Program-made: the position numbers and the translations under genes
Shown: positions 1 to 7,321 of the stretch, one piece after another
How the letters are laid out: the number at the start of each line of letters is the position of its first letter
Numbering within the stretch: the stretch's first letter is position 1
Assembly: GCA_016256075.1 (NCBI GenBank)
Contig: SDVU01000186.1
Location: 1-18,355, forward strand
DNA: 18,355 nt
Direction: 5' to 3'
From: Dictyocoela muelleri
Lineage: Eukaryota; Microsporidia
Notes under the pieces: model-generated
What the model saw: only the letters and a program-made list of their open reading frames with translations
Told to the model about the DNA's origin: nothing
Databases searched by the model: none

Positions 1-1191
1 AATGTTCGTCAATGTTTGTAATTTCCAAACAGTCTTGTTGTTCAACATCACGTTCTACATCGAACAAGGTAGATTTTTTCCAGCAATTTTGAATTGTTTC
101 ATTTTTAACAAGTTCAATAGATTTCTTAATCCACAAAACGACATTTAATAAGTTCACACATTTTATACTTTCTGATTGGTCAGAATTGTTGATTAGAGCT
201 TCTACCACTTGAAAGTTTGTTAACATTTGCTTGAACTTTGTCTTAAACGAATGAATGATTCCCATGTCTAGAAGTTGAATTACTGTAGTGCAATTAGGCG
301 GGAAAAATAAAAGTTCAACATTTGATTTATTATTTACCATGTGACCAGAAAAATTATCACAAAGTATCAAAATCTTTCTGTTTTCTCTGACTAAAGAATC
401 ATTAAGTAAATTTAGGTATTCATCAAAGAGTGTTTTAGTCAACCATGAAGATTGATTTGCTCTGTAGAGAATATTATAGTTCTCCAAATTGACATTTTTA
501 AAAATCCTTGGTTTTTTGGACTTTCCTATGAAAAGATGGATCAACTACTCACCACAAGAGTTCCAGGCAAGCATTAAAGTCACACGATTTTTGTTCTTTT
601 TTATATTCTTATTATCTTTACTTTTATCTAAGACAAAAGATCTATTACTAGCTTCTTTAATATAAAGCCCTGTCTCATCAATATTAAAAACGTCTTTTTC
701 TAAATAAGTTTTCATTTTCTCCTTTAAAATGTTCTTAAATTCATTGATTTTTGAAATGTCTGCACTAGCTGATTCTACATGCAATTTGACATATTTTAGT
801 TTTTTTCTTTTGATAAAATTGTTTATGTAATATTCTGATATTTGTTTGTCGGTAATATTCCTTTCTTTATAGAAAACTCCTGTAATTTCTTTTATTACCT
901 GTTTGTTAACAGTAACGGATTTTTCACGTAGATTAACAATTTTTTTTTTATAAAAGTATCAAGCTCAACATACTTATCTTCGCAGCTACTCAAGTTAAAT
1001 CTTTTAGTCAAAGTTTGATCTGATTTGTCAAGAGCTAATAAAGTAGGCAGATTGTTAATAATATTAGTTGCGCAACTTTTGCTAATATTAAAAATTTTGA
1101 CGATTTGCGACACTTTTAATCCTCTTTTTTTAATTTTATTAGCGATTTTCGTTTTTTTTAATAAATTTATTTTTTTATTTTTTCTTTCCAT
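1..1191 (-). pseudogene. Tigger/pogo-family transposase (DDE), two lesions, C-terminus outside window
   Basis: This would be the DDE transposase that cuts and pastes the element. The first codon is ATG at 1191-1189. The N-terminus is a CENP-B/Psq-type helix-turn-helix (basic start, then VSQIVKIFNISKSCATNII). The Tigger block ESASAD follows just before the catalytic core. Three acidic residues are visible: Asp in NIDETGLYIK (677-679), Asp in ILCDNFSGH (356-358) and Asp in LLDMGIIHSFK (266-268). The last two are 30 residues apart, as in pogo-like DDxD enzymes. Two lesions interrupt it: a frame change within a run of nine A (minus strand; T at 941-949) and a single TAG at 545-547. The reading frame then stays open to base 1. 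So few lesions suggest recent inactivation. The homopolymer could also be a sequencing error or a slippage site. Confidence 0.88.
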
Positions 1192-1495
1192 TTATAAGGG
1201 TCGTAAAAATTTATACATAAATTTTATTTTTTAAAAAAATTATGTCATAAATTTAATGTGAATGTTAACTGCTCTGAAAAAGGCTCAAAAAAATCAATTG
1301 GATTGTAAAAATCATTTAAATTAAATTTTTATGTAATGTAGATTAACAGCGTTACACTATAAAACAAAACACAAAAAAGACTAGTTTTATATTATTACTC
1401 ATCAAAATAATCTTCAAAGTAACATAATGTTAATAAAATATAGAGAGATCGTAAATATCAAATTTTATAAGGATCGTAAATATCGAACCCTACTG
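1..1495 (-). mobile_element. Tigger/pogo DNA transposon, right part, truncated by window start
   Basis: The right end is visible. Read on the minus strand the terminus is CAGTAGGGTTCGATATTTAC, starting at 1495 and followed outward by the dinucleotide TA at 1496-1497. CAGT-type ends next to a TA target duplication are known for Tigger/pogo elements. The transposase lies inside on the minus strand at 1-1191. Between the gene and the end, the motif ATCGTAAATAT occurs at about 1449-1459 and 1473-1483, with a looser form (GTCGTAAAAAT) at 1199-1209. Such subterminal repeats are plausible transposase binding sites, which is inference. The other terminus lies before base 1, so full length is unknown. 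This is the best preserved transposon in the window. Confidence 0.85.
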
Positions 1496-1497
1496 TA
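1443..1497. repeat. Tigger right terminal and subterminal repeats with TA duplication
   Basis: Two copies of ATCGTAAATAT lie about 24 bp apart, in direct orientation. The outer copy runs into the element end CCCTACTG, and TA follows. The second Tigger at 14911-16677 has a related end, sharing the core GTAG..GTCGAT with a T-rich continuation. Confidence 0.7.
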
Positions 1498-1605
1498 TAT
1501 ATATTTTTTTATGAAGATTAAACTTTTTTTAGAACAAAATTTTTATGAATATTATTTTTTTTAGAAATAAAATTTTTATATATATTACATTTTAACAACA
1601 TTTAT

Positions 1606-1740
1606 AGCTGTCAACCGTAGAGTTGTCTCCTACTGTGGTCAGTGACCTTACTTTCTTGGTTTTTCAATAACACGCCACTTACGGCGCCGTCGTAACTCAC
1701 CCAATGGGTCGTGTTGCGAATAATTTACCTCAGAATACCA
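1606..1740 (-). mobile_element. 3' fragment of the tRNA-derived SINE-like repeat
   Basis: The plus-strand text here (TGTCAACCGTAGAGTTGTCTC, then TTTCTTGGTTTTTCAATAA) matches the 3' end of the SINE-like copy at 12306-12706 (TGTCAACCTGTAAAGTTCTCTC, then TCTTTGGTTCTTGGTGTTCA). Both lie in the same orientation, so this is the tail of a minus-strand copy that lacks the tRNA-like head. It is clearly more GC-rich than its surroundings. Similarity was judged by eye. Confidence 0.5.
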
Positions 1741-1840
1741 AAAAAAACAATAATTCGAAAAATAATCAAAAAATCAAAAAAAACAACAAAAAAACAACAA
1801 AAAAACAACAAAAAAACAAAAATAAATCAAAAAAATGGAA
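1741..1840. repeat. A-rich simple repeat, AAAAAAACAAC-type
   Basis: Runs of seven A separated by CAAC repeat about four times at about 1774-1820, inside a tract that is almost free of T and G. It codes for nothing recognisable. It may be the decayed poly(A) or simple-sequence tail of an element, which is a guess. Confidence 0.65.
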
Positions 1841-2054
1841 TTGAATCAAAATTGAATAAAATATAGAGAAAAACAAAAGTTTTTTATCACTGCTCAAATT
1901 CAATTCCTGGGATTTAAATTTGGATGGTGATAAAAAATCTAAATAAATATGGGTATGCATAATTTTACAATAAAAAATATCCTAGAAAGAACATATTTAA
2001 ATAATAATCTTGATTTTATACAATTTTTGTTTCGGTACAGGCTTTTAAAATCAT

Positions 2055-2375
2055 GCCAGATAGCTAAGTTGTTAACACTCTTGAAAGTAAATTTAAGTAT
2101 CGTGGTTAGAATCCCGCTGACGCAACTTTTTAATAAATAATAGGTGAATGATATTAAGCGGTTATAACTGTATAATTATAGTATAATATACAGTTCTTCC
2201 AGTGTGGTATAACTGATTAAGACTTGGTCTAATATGAAAATGAAGCTGAAGGGACCGTTTTAGACGCGGGAATGAGTGCGGCGACGCATCTCGGCAAAAA
2301 ATAGTGAAAAATATAAATTCATGAATGTCAATAATTACCTTTATTCTGCTGAGTCATTGATGAAACATAGATCAC
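2055..2375 (+). mobile_element. tRNA-derived SINE-like repeat, copy 1
   Basis: The head reads like a tRNA gene. GCCAGATAGCTAAGTTGTTA at 2055 resembles a tRNA 5' end with an A box (RNA polymerase III internal promoter). GGTTAGAATCC at 2104-2114 is one base from the B box consensus GGTTCGAATCC. An unrelated body follows, with the landmarks GATATTAAGCGG, a palindrome ACTGTATA...TATACAGT (2167-2194), TTAAGACTTGGTCTAATATG and GCTGAGTCATTGATGAAA. The same order of blocks appears inverted at 9190-9521 and, more diverged, at 12306-12706. A tRNA-like head with Pol III boxes on a dispersed body is the definition of a tRNA-derived SINE. The 3' end is uncertain. The helper LINE is not visible. Confidence 0.7.
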
Positions 2376-2396
2376 GTATACATATTGGGCTTCTGA

Positions 2397-2503
2397 GTAG
2401 CTTAGTAAGTGACTCATTATTGGAAAACCATATACATGGGTCACATACAACAGCAATAGACAACTATACAGGATTTGCAGCTATTTTTGTTGTCAATATG
2501 TAA
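2397..2503 (+). mobile_element. Possible fossil scrap of retroelement integrase
   Basis: A short stretch translates to TAIDNYTGFAAIFVVN, which resembles the region around the first catalytic Asp of integrase cores of LTR elements. It is only about 35 residues, has no recognised neighbours, and sits directly after SINE copy 1. If real, it is an old broken fragment. Chance resemblance is quite possible. Confidence 0.25.
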
Positions 2504-2519
2504 TATATAGGCTTTCAAA

Positions 2520-3340
2520 ACTCTTAATATTGGGAGACAGTTGTAATAATTACATGAAAATTGTTCCATTTAAGCGCCATATGAACGGATTTGCGTGAAA
2601 ATGTTTCACTAGAACATGCGTGGAATATAAAAAGTATAAATAAATACGACTAAGTTTATTCCTTGAATGATTTAACAGCGAATTTAAATTTATTTCTATG
2701 TGGTAATTTTTAGGCAGAAAAGAAACGGTTATACAAAATAGTTGAATTTTTTAGAAACGATAAAGTCAATGCCATAGGTAATATGATATAAAAATTCCAT
2801 TATGTTATAACTAATAGTGATTTTAGTGATGATAAATTATGAGGACTTAATCTTATTGTACAAATGGATTAAAATATGTTAAATTATAAGTGTAAAAGTA
2901 ATCGAGATAGATCACCACAAAATAGAAAAGATGCTCTATGTATTAATGAGTTTAGAGACGTATTCAGAGTGCATACACATGTATAATTTCCGACAAGAGA
3001 ATGGAGAAGATCGTACCAATTATAAACAACGTTGAGACACCGGGTTCATAATTTAGACAGATGAACATCGATCCTATAGTAGACTAAGTTATAATTTTAT
3101 TTACTCTACAGTGTGCCACAATTACGAGTCTGAAAACTATAATACCGGACGAAACCCAAGGAATCGAATCCTGCAATAACTGTTTTAAGTATTAAATAAA
3201 AAAAGCCAAAAAGGTCTTAACATTTGAAAGAGCGGGTTTTTATTTTTTTATAATAATAAGAATAATTTATAGAGATGGTGTTAAAATCATTAAAAATTAA
3301 TTAATTAGCTTTCGTATATTTATATTTATATTTAACACAA
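2520..3340. other. No gene seen
   Basis: AT-rich DNA with frequent stops in all frames. A GGAATCGAATCC string at 3159-3170 recalls a tRNA B box, but no cloverleaf can be drawn around it. Confidence 0.5.
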
Positions 3341-3351
3341 TGTGGTCATGG

Positions 3352-3378
3352 TTGGGTAAATTTGGACAGTGGGCTAAA
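3352..3378 (+). repeat. Dispersed repeat motif GGGTAAATTTGGACAGTG
   Basis: The 18-base motif occurs here and again, in the same orientation, at 8764-8782 (GGGAGTAAATTTAGACAGTG) and 8795-8812 (GGGTAAATTTGGGCAGTG). It probably marks the end of an unidentified repeat family. Confidence 0.5.
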
Positions 3379-3772
3379 AGTGATAAAAATATCACAAAAT
3401 TTAGTGTGTAGATTTTTTGAAAATATCCGTGTTTCACATATTTAAAATAAAAAATGTTTTTTGAATTTCTTTAAATTGGCAGTCAGACAACGATTAATAA
3501 CCTTTGTTTTTCGAAAATGTCTTTCTGGCGTTTCTTTAATTTCTAGAAACTGGTTTAGGTATATAAAAGCAAGTTTTAGTGAATACCAGATCTTTTTATC
3601 TAATATTTTGTTCAAGAATAAAAAATAATCATTGAGCAGATAGGGTAAATATTTTTTTAATGGCTTAAAAAGTGCAAGATATCACAAATTTATGAAAGAT
3701 TTTATTTGGACACTTAGACAATACGCAAAAAAAATTTATTTTAACATTTTTTTTAAAATTTTTATAATGTGA

Positions 3773-4030
3773 AATTCAGATGGTGGTCCGGCTATAATAT
3801 TTGAAATAAATTAGTCTAGGTTAGATAAAATAAAGTATAATCGCGGCCGTTTAGTAGAAGTAGTCTGTGTATTGGGTGCAGTCGAGCGTTCGAGCCGTCA
3901 TCAAATGTTTTTATATGTCATTGAGAAAAGAAATGCTGAACGTTTAAATTCAGTCATTATCTGTTCTATTAAGCGAAATTCTCATATTTATAGTGACATT
4001 TGGTGAGAATATACGAAATTTAAGCGTTAA
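3773..4030 (+). pseudogene. Merlin (ISXO2/IS1595-like) transposase, 5' piece, copy A
   Basis: Merlin elements carry a DDE transposase related to bacterial IS1016/IS1595. Here one frame gives, in order, GGPAIIFEIN, KYNRGR, VLGAVERSSRHQMFLYVIEK, RNAERLNSVI and HIYSDIW. These match the family landmarks GGPG..VEIDES, KYNRGR, GGVER, RNAETL and HSDMWRGY. The first catalytic Asp is Asn here (FEIN), followed by a stop in place of Glu, and a second stop follows SDIW. The gene is cut by the MULE starting at 4031. Its last 75 bases (3950-4024) are repeated at 7119-7193 beyond the MULE. The N-terminal zinc-binding part should lie in 3380-3770 but could not be recognised. Confidence 0.8.
3950..4024 (+). 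repeat. 75-bp direct repeat, left copy, flanking the MULE
   Basis: This segment of the Merlin gene, coding around SVIICSIKRN...SD, matches 7119-7193 with about seven differences in 75 bases. It lies immediately outside the left MULE terminus. It is far too long for the 9-bp target duplication usual for MULEs. Confidence 0.85.
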
Positions 4031-4656
4031 CCGGAATTTCGCCAAAAAATTCACACTTGAATTTCGCCAACGATCAAATTTTTTTAAAAAATTTTAACCT
4101 CTCATGGAAAATTTCAAAACAACGAGAGGTGCAAGTATGATAGAAGTTTCTAGATTTCTTTATATTACAAGCACAGAAAAAGGGGATGAGATAAGATAGA
4201 GGTGCAGGTATCGAGAGTGTAAAGATTTTATAGTAGTTAAAAATGAAACCCTACCGATGATCAAACAGGAAGAACACTCTTGTGACTCAAATCAGGGTAA
4301 GAAAGAAGCATTTCTATCCAAAAATAAAATTCTTAATAGATGTATGGAGGCGAATGAAACATTCGTTTCTGTATATACATCAGAAACCAAGAATTAGGAA
4401 ACCATAATTCTATCCGATGTATCATATTTGAAAATCTTTGCAAAATGCTCGTAAACTTAGAAATAGAAGAGATAATTATCTTCCATGACTAGCGAACGAT
4501 ATTCCAGTTGCTCTACAGACAACTTTTAATCGTTCAAAATTTTTACAGTTTGATTCCGGATTTAATTCAGAAGGTCGGAATGTTATTTTCTTTACAGATG
4601 AATTTCTATCATATATAAAAGATTTGAAAATAATAGTTGTAGACGGCTCTTTTAAA

Positions 4657-4664
4657 TCGTCTCC
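4657..4664. repeat. Target-site duplication TCGTCTCC, left copy
   Basis: TCGTCTCC at 4657-4664 recurs exactly at 6170-6177. It lies in the MULE motif coding for KSSP, so the host gene reads through cleanly when one copy and the insert are skipped. Eight bases fits the known 8-9-bp duplications of Merlin elements. Confidence 0.9.
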
Positions 4665-4908
4665 GGTCTATCCTGGGTTAAGGACACGAAAAATTTTAAG
4701 CATATGAAAAATTGTAAATATGAAAAATGCGTAAATTTATCAGTTGGTTAATATTCCTGAAACCTATATTCTTAAAAATTTTATATACTATTATATTTTA
4801 AAATAATAGGTTTCAGGAATATTAACTAACTGATAATTTTAAGCATTTTTCATATTTACAATTTTTCATATGCTCAAAATTTTTTGTGGCTCCTACCCGG
4901 GTCACAAT
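4665..4908. repeat. Long palindrome (hairpin), left end of Merlin B
   Basis: The left arm runs TCCTGGGTTAAGGACAC, GAAAAATTTTAAGCATATG, AAATATGAAAAATGC, AATATTCCTGAAACC. The right arm returns as GGTTTCAGGAATATT, GCATTTTTCATATTT, CATATGCTCAAAATTTTTTG, CTCCTACCCGGGT. The loop of about 30 bases is AT-rich (around 4771-4800). The arms differ at a modest number of positions. Confidence 0.88.
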
Positions 4909-5099
4909 ATAAACACCTATTATAAAAAAATAGTAAATAAATAATTAATAAATCAGATTGAATTTAAAATAATGTCGCAAATTCTCCAAAATCAATGTTT
5001 TTATGATTTCTAAAAAACATAAAAACATTCAAGTGATCAGTTATAGTATCAAGACTTATTCCATAACTATAGTGTTTGATTTTTTTTCAGATAGGCCAA

Positions 5100-5790
5100 T
5101 TAATTGTTAATACAATATGTGTTAACTTTTGTATTTGGATCTACAAAATTGTATTTATGACATACTGAATCTTTAAAATAGACAGTTATTTTTTTATAAG
5201 CAGCCTATTTATCAGATACCACATAGCTATTATCTTCGATGTTATCTTTTATAATGGGTATCAACGTTTCTGCATTTCTTTTTTTTGACATATTTAAGGT
5301 AACAATATCCTGTTTTAACATCCACTGCTCCACTAATCCTAACCGGTTAACCCAATCTTCCCACACCGTATTTCCTACGAGTCTAGAAACTTTCATCAAT
5401 TTGGACTTGTTTTAAAACCCCGCGTAATTTGCGTTTTTTATTTTGAACGTATTTCCCTATTTTATTTCTAAACAAAGACAGTAGAGACACATACATACAC
5501 TCTACTATCTTACAATTCGACTTAATATAATCGGCGCTGAAATTATTTTTGTTAAAAAAATAGAATACAAACCTGAGAAATATTAAAAGGCTTATTTTGG
5601 TATCTTTTAGGGCGCAATCATCAGAATATTCTCATAAATTCGGCAATACATACATCTCCATGCAAATTAAAAATTAAATTTGTCACGTTTTTTCAGAATC
5701 CCTTTTCGTTTGCATTTTAAACATTTTTTATTCGAGGGTATCGATCCAATCGCTTGAAAAAGTTTAAGAATATTATTTTTATCGGAAATA
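5100..5790 (-). pseudogene. Merlin (ISXO2-like) transposase, copy B
   Basis: On the minus strand the remnant begins near 5770 with GSIPSNKKCLKCKRKG, a probable zinc-binding knuckle (CxxC), followed by WRCMYC. The core has VQIDESF at about 5380-5400 with the first catalytic Asp kept, then TRRKYGVGRL, ISGAVDVKTGY, KRNAETLIPII, YVVSDK with the second Asp, and HKYNFVDPNT near the end. The stop is at 5100-5102. Breaks include a TAG after DESF, another stop after GRLG, a frame change before KRNAETL, and a TAG replacing the Trp of SDKWAAY. The family usually has about 250-300 residues, and the remnant spans about 230 codons. It is less decayed than copy A, as its position inside the younger MULE predicts. 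Confidence 0.82.
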
Positions 5791-5876
5791 TAAATAAAAA
5801 AAAATTGTAATCAGTTTTATAATTTAATCGATTTAACATAGAGGGCGGCATTTATTTTTTTATAATAGGTGTTTAT

Positions 5877-6169
5877 ATTGTGACCCGGGTTGGAGACACA
5901 AAAAATTTTGAGCATATGAAAAAATGTAAATATGAAAAAGGTGTAAAATATTCTATTGCTTAATATTCCTGAAACTTAAATTTCTAAAATTATATATACT
6001 ATTTTATTTACCATATTTCGCTCGTGAAATATGGTAAAAAAAATAGTATATATAATTTTAGAAATTTAAGTTCCAGGAATATTAAGCAACAGAATATTTT
6101 ACACCTTTTTCATATTTACACTTTTTCATATGTTCAAAATTTTTTGTGTCTCCAACCCAGGATAATATC
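5877..6169. repeat. Long palindrome (hairpin), right end of Merlin B
   Basis: The left arm runs GTGACCCGGGTTGGAGACAC, AAAAAATTTTGAGCATATG, AATATTCCTGAAACTT, TATATACTATTTT. The right arm returns in reverse to GTGTCTCCAACCCAGGATA. The apex is itself a tight stem, ACCATATTTC/GAAATATGGT, with loop GCTCGT. Arm identity looks higher than in the left palindrome. Blocks such as CATATGAAAAA and TTAATATTCCTGAAAC are shared with the left palindrome. Confidence 0.9.
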
Positions 6170-6177
6170 TCGTCTCC
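6170..6177. repeat. Target-site duplication TCGTCTCC, right copy
   Basis: This exactly matches 4657-4664. The MULE reading frame resumes here as SSPHQFYHL. Confidence 0.9.
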
Positions 6178-7078
6178 TCATCAGTTCTACCACTTAGTTA
6201 CAATTAAAGGCTATTTGTTTGATAATAATACCTCTTATTTTTATCTTGTTGCAAGAGAAGTCTGAAGAGAAATAAAAGGAAGCTCTTTCTTATTTATAAA
6301 ATAATAATATTCTAAATCCACTGGTTTACGTATCGGATTTTGGCACTATTATCTGCGTTTAAAGTGTAAGGTAAGCTTGTAAAGTCTTTTGGTTTTTTAT
6401 TTCACTATGGTCAATGCTATTGAAGTTAATTCAACAATTGGGCTTAGAATCGGCTTATAAACCAGACTTGGTTGCAAACAAGAATTTTAAAGATTACTTA
6501 AGTTGCCCTATTTTAAATTATCAAGAATTATTGAAGCATATAATTTTTTTAAACCGAAATTGAAGATTTAAACATAAACCCGTCTTTTAAACGTTCATTG
6601 ATTATTTTGAACAAAATTTTATTGGCAATAATTCTACTTCTAGGCCACGTTTTGAGCATGCTAGTTGGAGTGTTTTCAAAATAATTTAAATTAATCTTCC
6701 CACAACAACAAATAGTCTTGAGGGATGGCATAGAGGCACAATAACTTATTCAAAGTGAAAAACTCAAACTTGGGTTTGTTTGTTGATTCTTTAAGAATAG
6801 AGACGGAAAAAATAAGAAACAAGATTGCGCGGTTTTCTATAGGTAAATTTGATGTAAGTTTTGATAATAATAAAAGGCGAGAAAAACTCCGTATTTATGT
6901 GGAAAATGAAAAATATATGTCTACAAAAAACATTTTTTTCTTTCCTAGACGAATTAAATAAATGGGTTTTTGAATAATAAATATTTTTCGTTTGAATATA
7001 AAAATATTTTTTACAAATATTTATGTTTTTATAATATTGTTATGGCGAAAATTCGGGTCAGAATTTTTTGTCGAAAAC

Positions 7079-7108
7079 CCGGAATTTCGCCGTTTGGCGA
7101 AATTCCGG
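7079..7108. repeat. Palindromic right terminus of the MULE
   Basis: CCGGAATTTCGCC, a four-base spacer GTTT, then GGCGAAATTCCGG. This 13-bp-arm perfect hairpin is made by the terminal repeat plus an inverted duplicate of itself. The left end has CCGGAATTTCGCC only once. Confidence 0.85.
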
Positions 7109-7118
7109 CAAGCCCTTT

Positions 7119-7265
7119 TCAGTGATTATCTGTTCTATTAAGCGAAATACCCATATTTATAGTGACATGTGGAGAGGATATATGAAATTTAAGATCTTGG
7201 CTACAAAAACTCAACAGTTAACCTCACTGAAGAATTTATCAATTCAAATTATGGTGTTAGGTCTT
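7119..7265 (+). pseudogene. Merlin transposase, 3' piece, copy A or a close relative
   Basis: The frame SVIICSIKRNTHIYSDMWRG matches the SDMWRGY landmark holding the second catalytic Asp. A frame change follows, after which NSTVNLTEEFINSNYGVRSC aligns with the NHSxNFVxPxxGVHT block of the family. The first 75 bases repeat the end of the left piece at 3950-4024. This copy keeps Trp-Arg-Gly-Tyr where the left copy has a stop. The match ends at the hairpin beginning at 7266, and the conserved IEG..W end is missing. Confidence 0.78.
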
Positions 7266-7321
7266 GTTCGGAAAGATGCCTACTTTTTCAAAAAAAATTA
7301 AAAATAGTCATCTTTCCGAAC
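7266..7321. repeat. Short hairpin, 22-bp arms
   Basis: GTTCGGAAAGATGCCTACTT and AAAAATAGTCATCTTTCCGAAC are inverted with few mismatches around an A-rich loop. It abruptly ends the Merlin similarity. It may be a small foldback insertion. Confidence 0.7.

Larger units (their letters stand above)
4665..6169. mobile_element. Merlin DNA transposon copy B with palindromic termini, inserted in the MULE
   Basis: This 1505-bp insert is bounded by the 8-bp duplication TCGTCTCC. Its ends are inverted: GGTCTATCCTGGGTTAAGG on the left, and GATATTATCCTGGGTTGGAG reading inward from 6169 on the right. Each end is itself a long hairpin (4665-4908 and 5877-6169), and the core between them holds a minus-strand Merlin transposase remnant. 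The inner borders also mirror each other: TATAAACACCTATTATA near 4909-4925 and TATAATAGGTGTTTATA near 5861-5877. The element thus has four inverted arms in the order out-in, core, in-out. The transposase has several lesions, so the insertion is not recent. Two separate foldback insertions at the two ends would be an alternative, but the single clean duplication argues for one insertion event. Confidence 0.88.
4104..6961 (+). pseudogene. FLYWCH/MULE transposase, broken and split by a Merlin insertion
   Basis: This is the remains of a Mutator-like DDE transposase of about 450 codons, not counting the inserted element. It starts at ATG 4104 (MENFKTTRGAS). A FLYWCH-type zinc finger follows (RFLYIT, RCRYRECKDFIVV, EEHSC). 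The MULE core begins with VVDGSFKSSP, holding the first catalytic Asp at 4642-4644. After the insertion it resumes with HQFYHLVTIKGYLFDNN, then VSDFGTII (second Asp region), FHYGQCY, LKLIQQLGLESAYKPD, and NSLEGWHRG with the hallmark EGWH. It ends with NSNLGLFVDSLRIETEKIRN and a stop at 6959-6961. Several stops and frame changes interrupt it, including TAG in place of the Trp before RCRY and TGA in the QNARKL...LP stretch. The neighbouring Merlin remnants are unrelated enzymes. Confidence 0.88.
4031..7108 (+). mobile_element. MULE (Mutator-like) DNA transposon with FLYWCH transposase, interrupted
   Basis: Both ends are the sequence CCGGAATTTCGCC pointing inward, at 4031 and, on the minus strand, from 7108. 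Further in, the two sides again match as AAAAAATTC.CAC..GAATTT.CGCCA, so the terminal inverted repeat is about 45 bp. The right side has an extra 26 or so bases that create the palindrome 7079-7108. No 9-bp target duplication is evident: 4022-4030 is AAGCGTTAA and 7109-7117 is CAAGCCCTT. Without the 1505-bp Merlin insertion and one copy of its 8-bp duplication, the element would be about 1.57 kb. Confidence 0.85.

Noticed and set aside
1025-1234. Plus-strand hydrophobic open frame of 69 codons
   Set aside because: It is antisense to the Tigger helix-turn-helix region; the hydrophobicity is an artefact of lysine-rich coding on the other strand.
1766-1960. Small open frame over the A-rich tract, minus strand
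   Set aside because: It is a low-complexity Phe/Leu-rich translation of a simple repeat with no family resemblance.
2055-2130. Functional tRNA gene
   Set aside because: A and B boxes are present, but the arms do not form a proper cloverleaf, and the same head is repeated with a common body elsewhere. A SINE-type repeat explains it better.
1949-2140. Small open frame overlapping SINE copy 1
   Set aside because: It covers the tRNA-like head and is not preserved in the other SINE copies.
3150-3180. tRNA suggested by GGAATCGAATCC
   Set aside because: The B box-like string has no matching T stem, no A box at the right distance and no acceptor stem.
4665-6169. Two independent foldback insertions flanking a Merlin core
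   Set aside because: One exact 8-bp duplication brackets the full insert, and no second duplications were seen at the inner borders. A single insertion is favoured, though not proven.
6549-6731. Minus-strand open frame of 60 codons
   Set aside because: It is antisense to the MULE transposase motif NSLEGWHRG and its upstream part.
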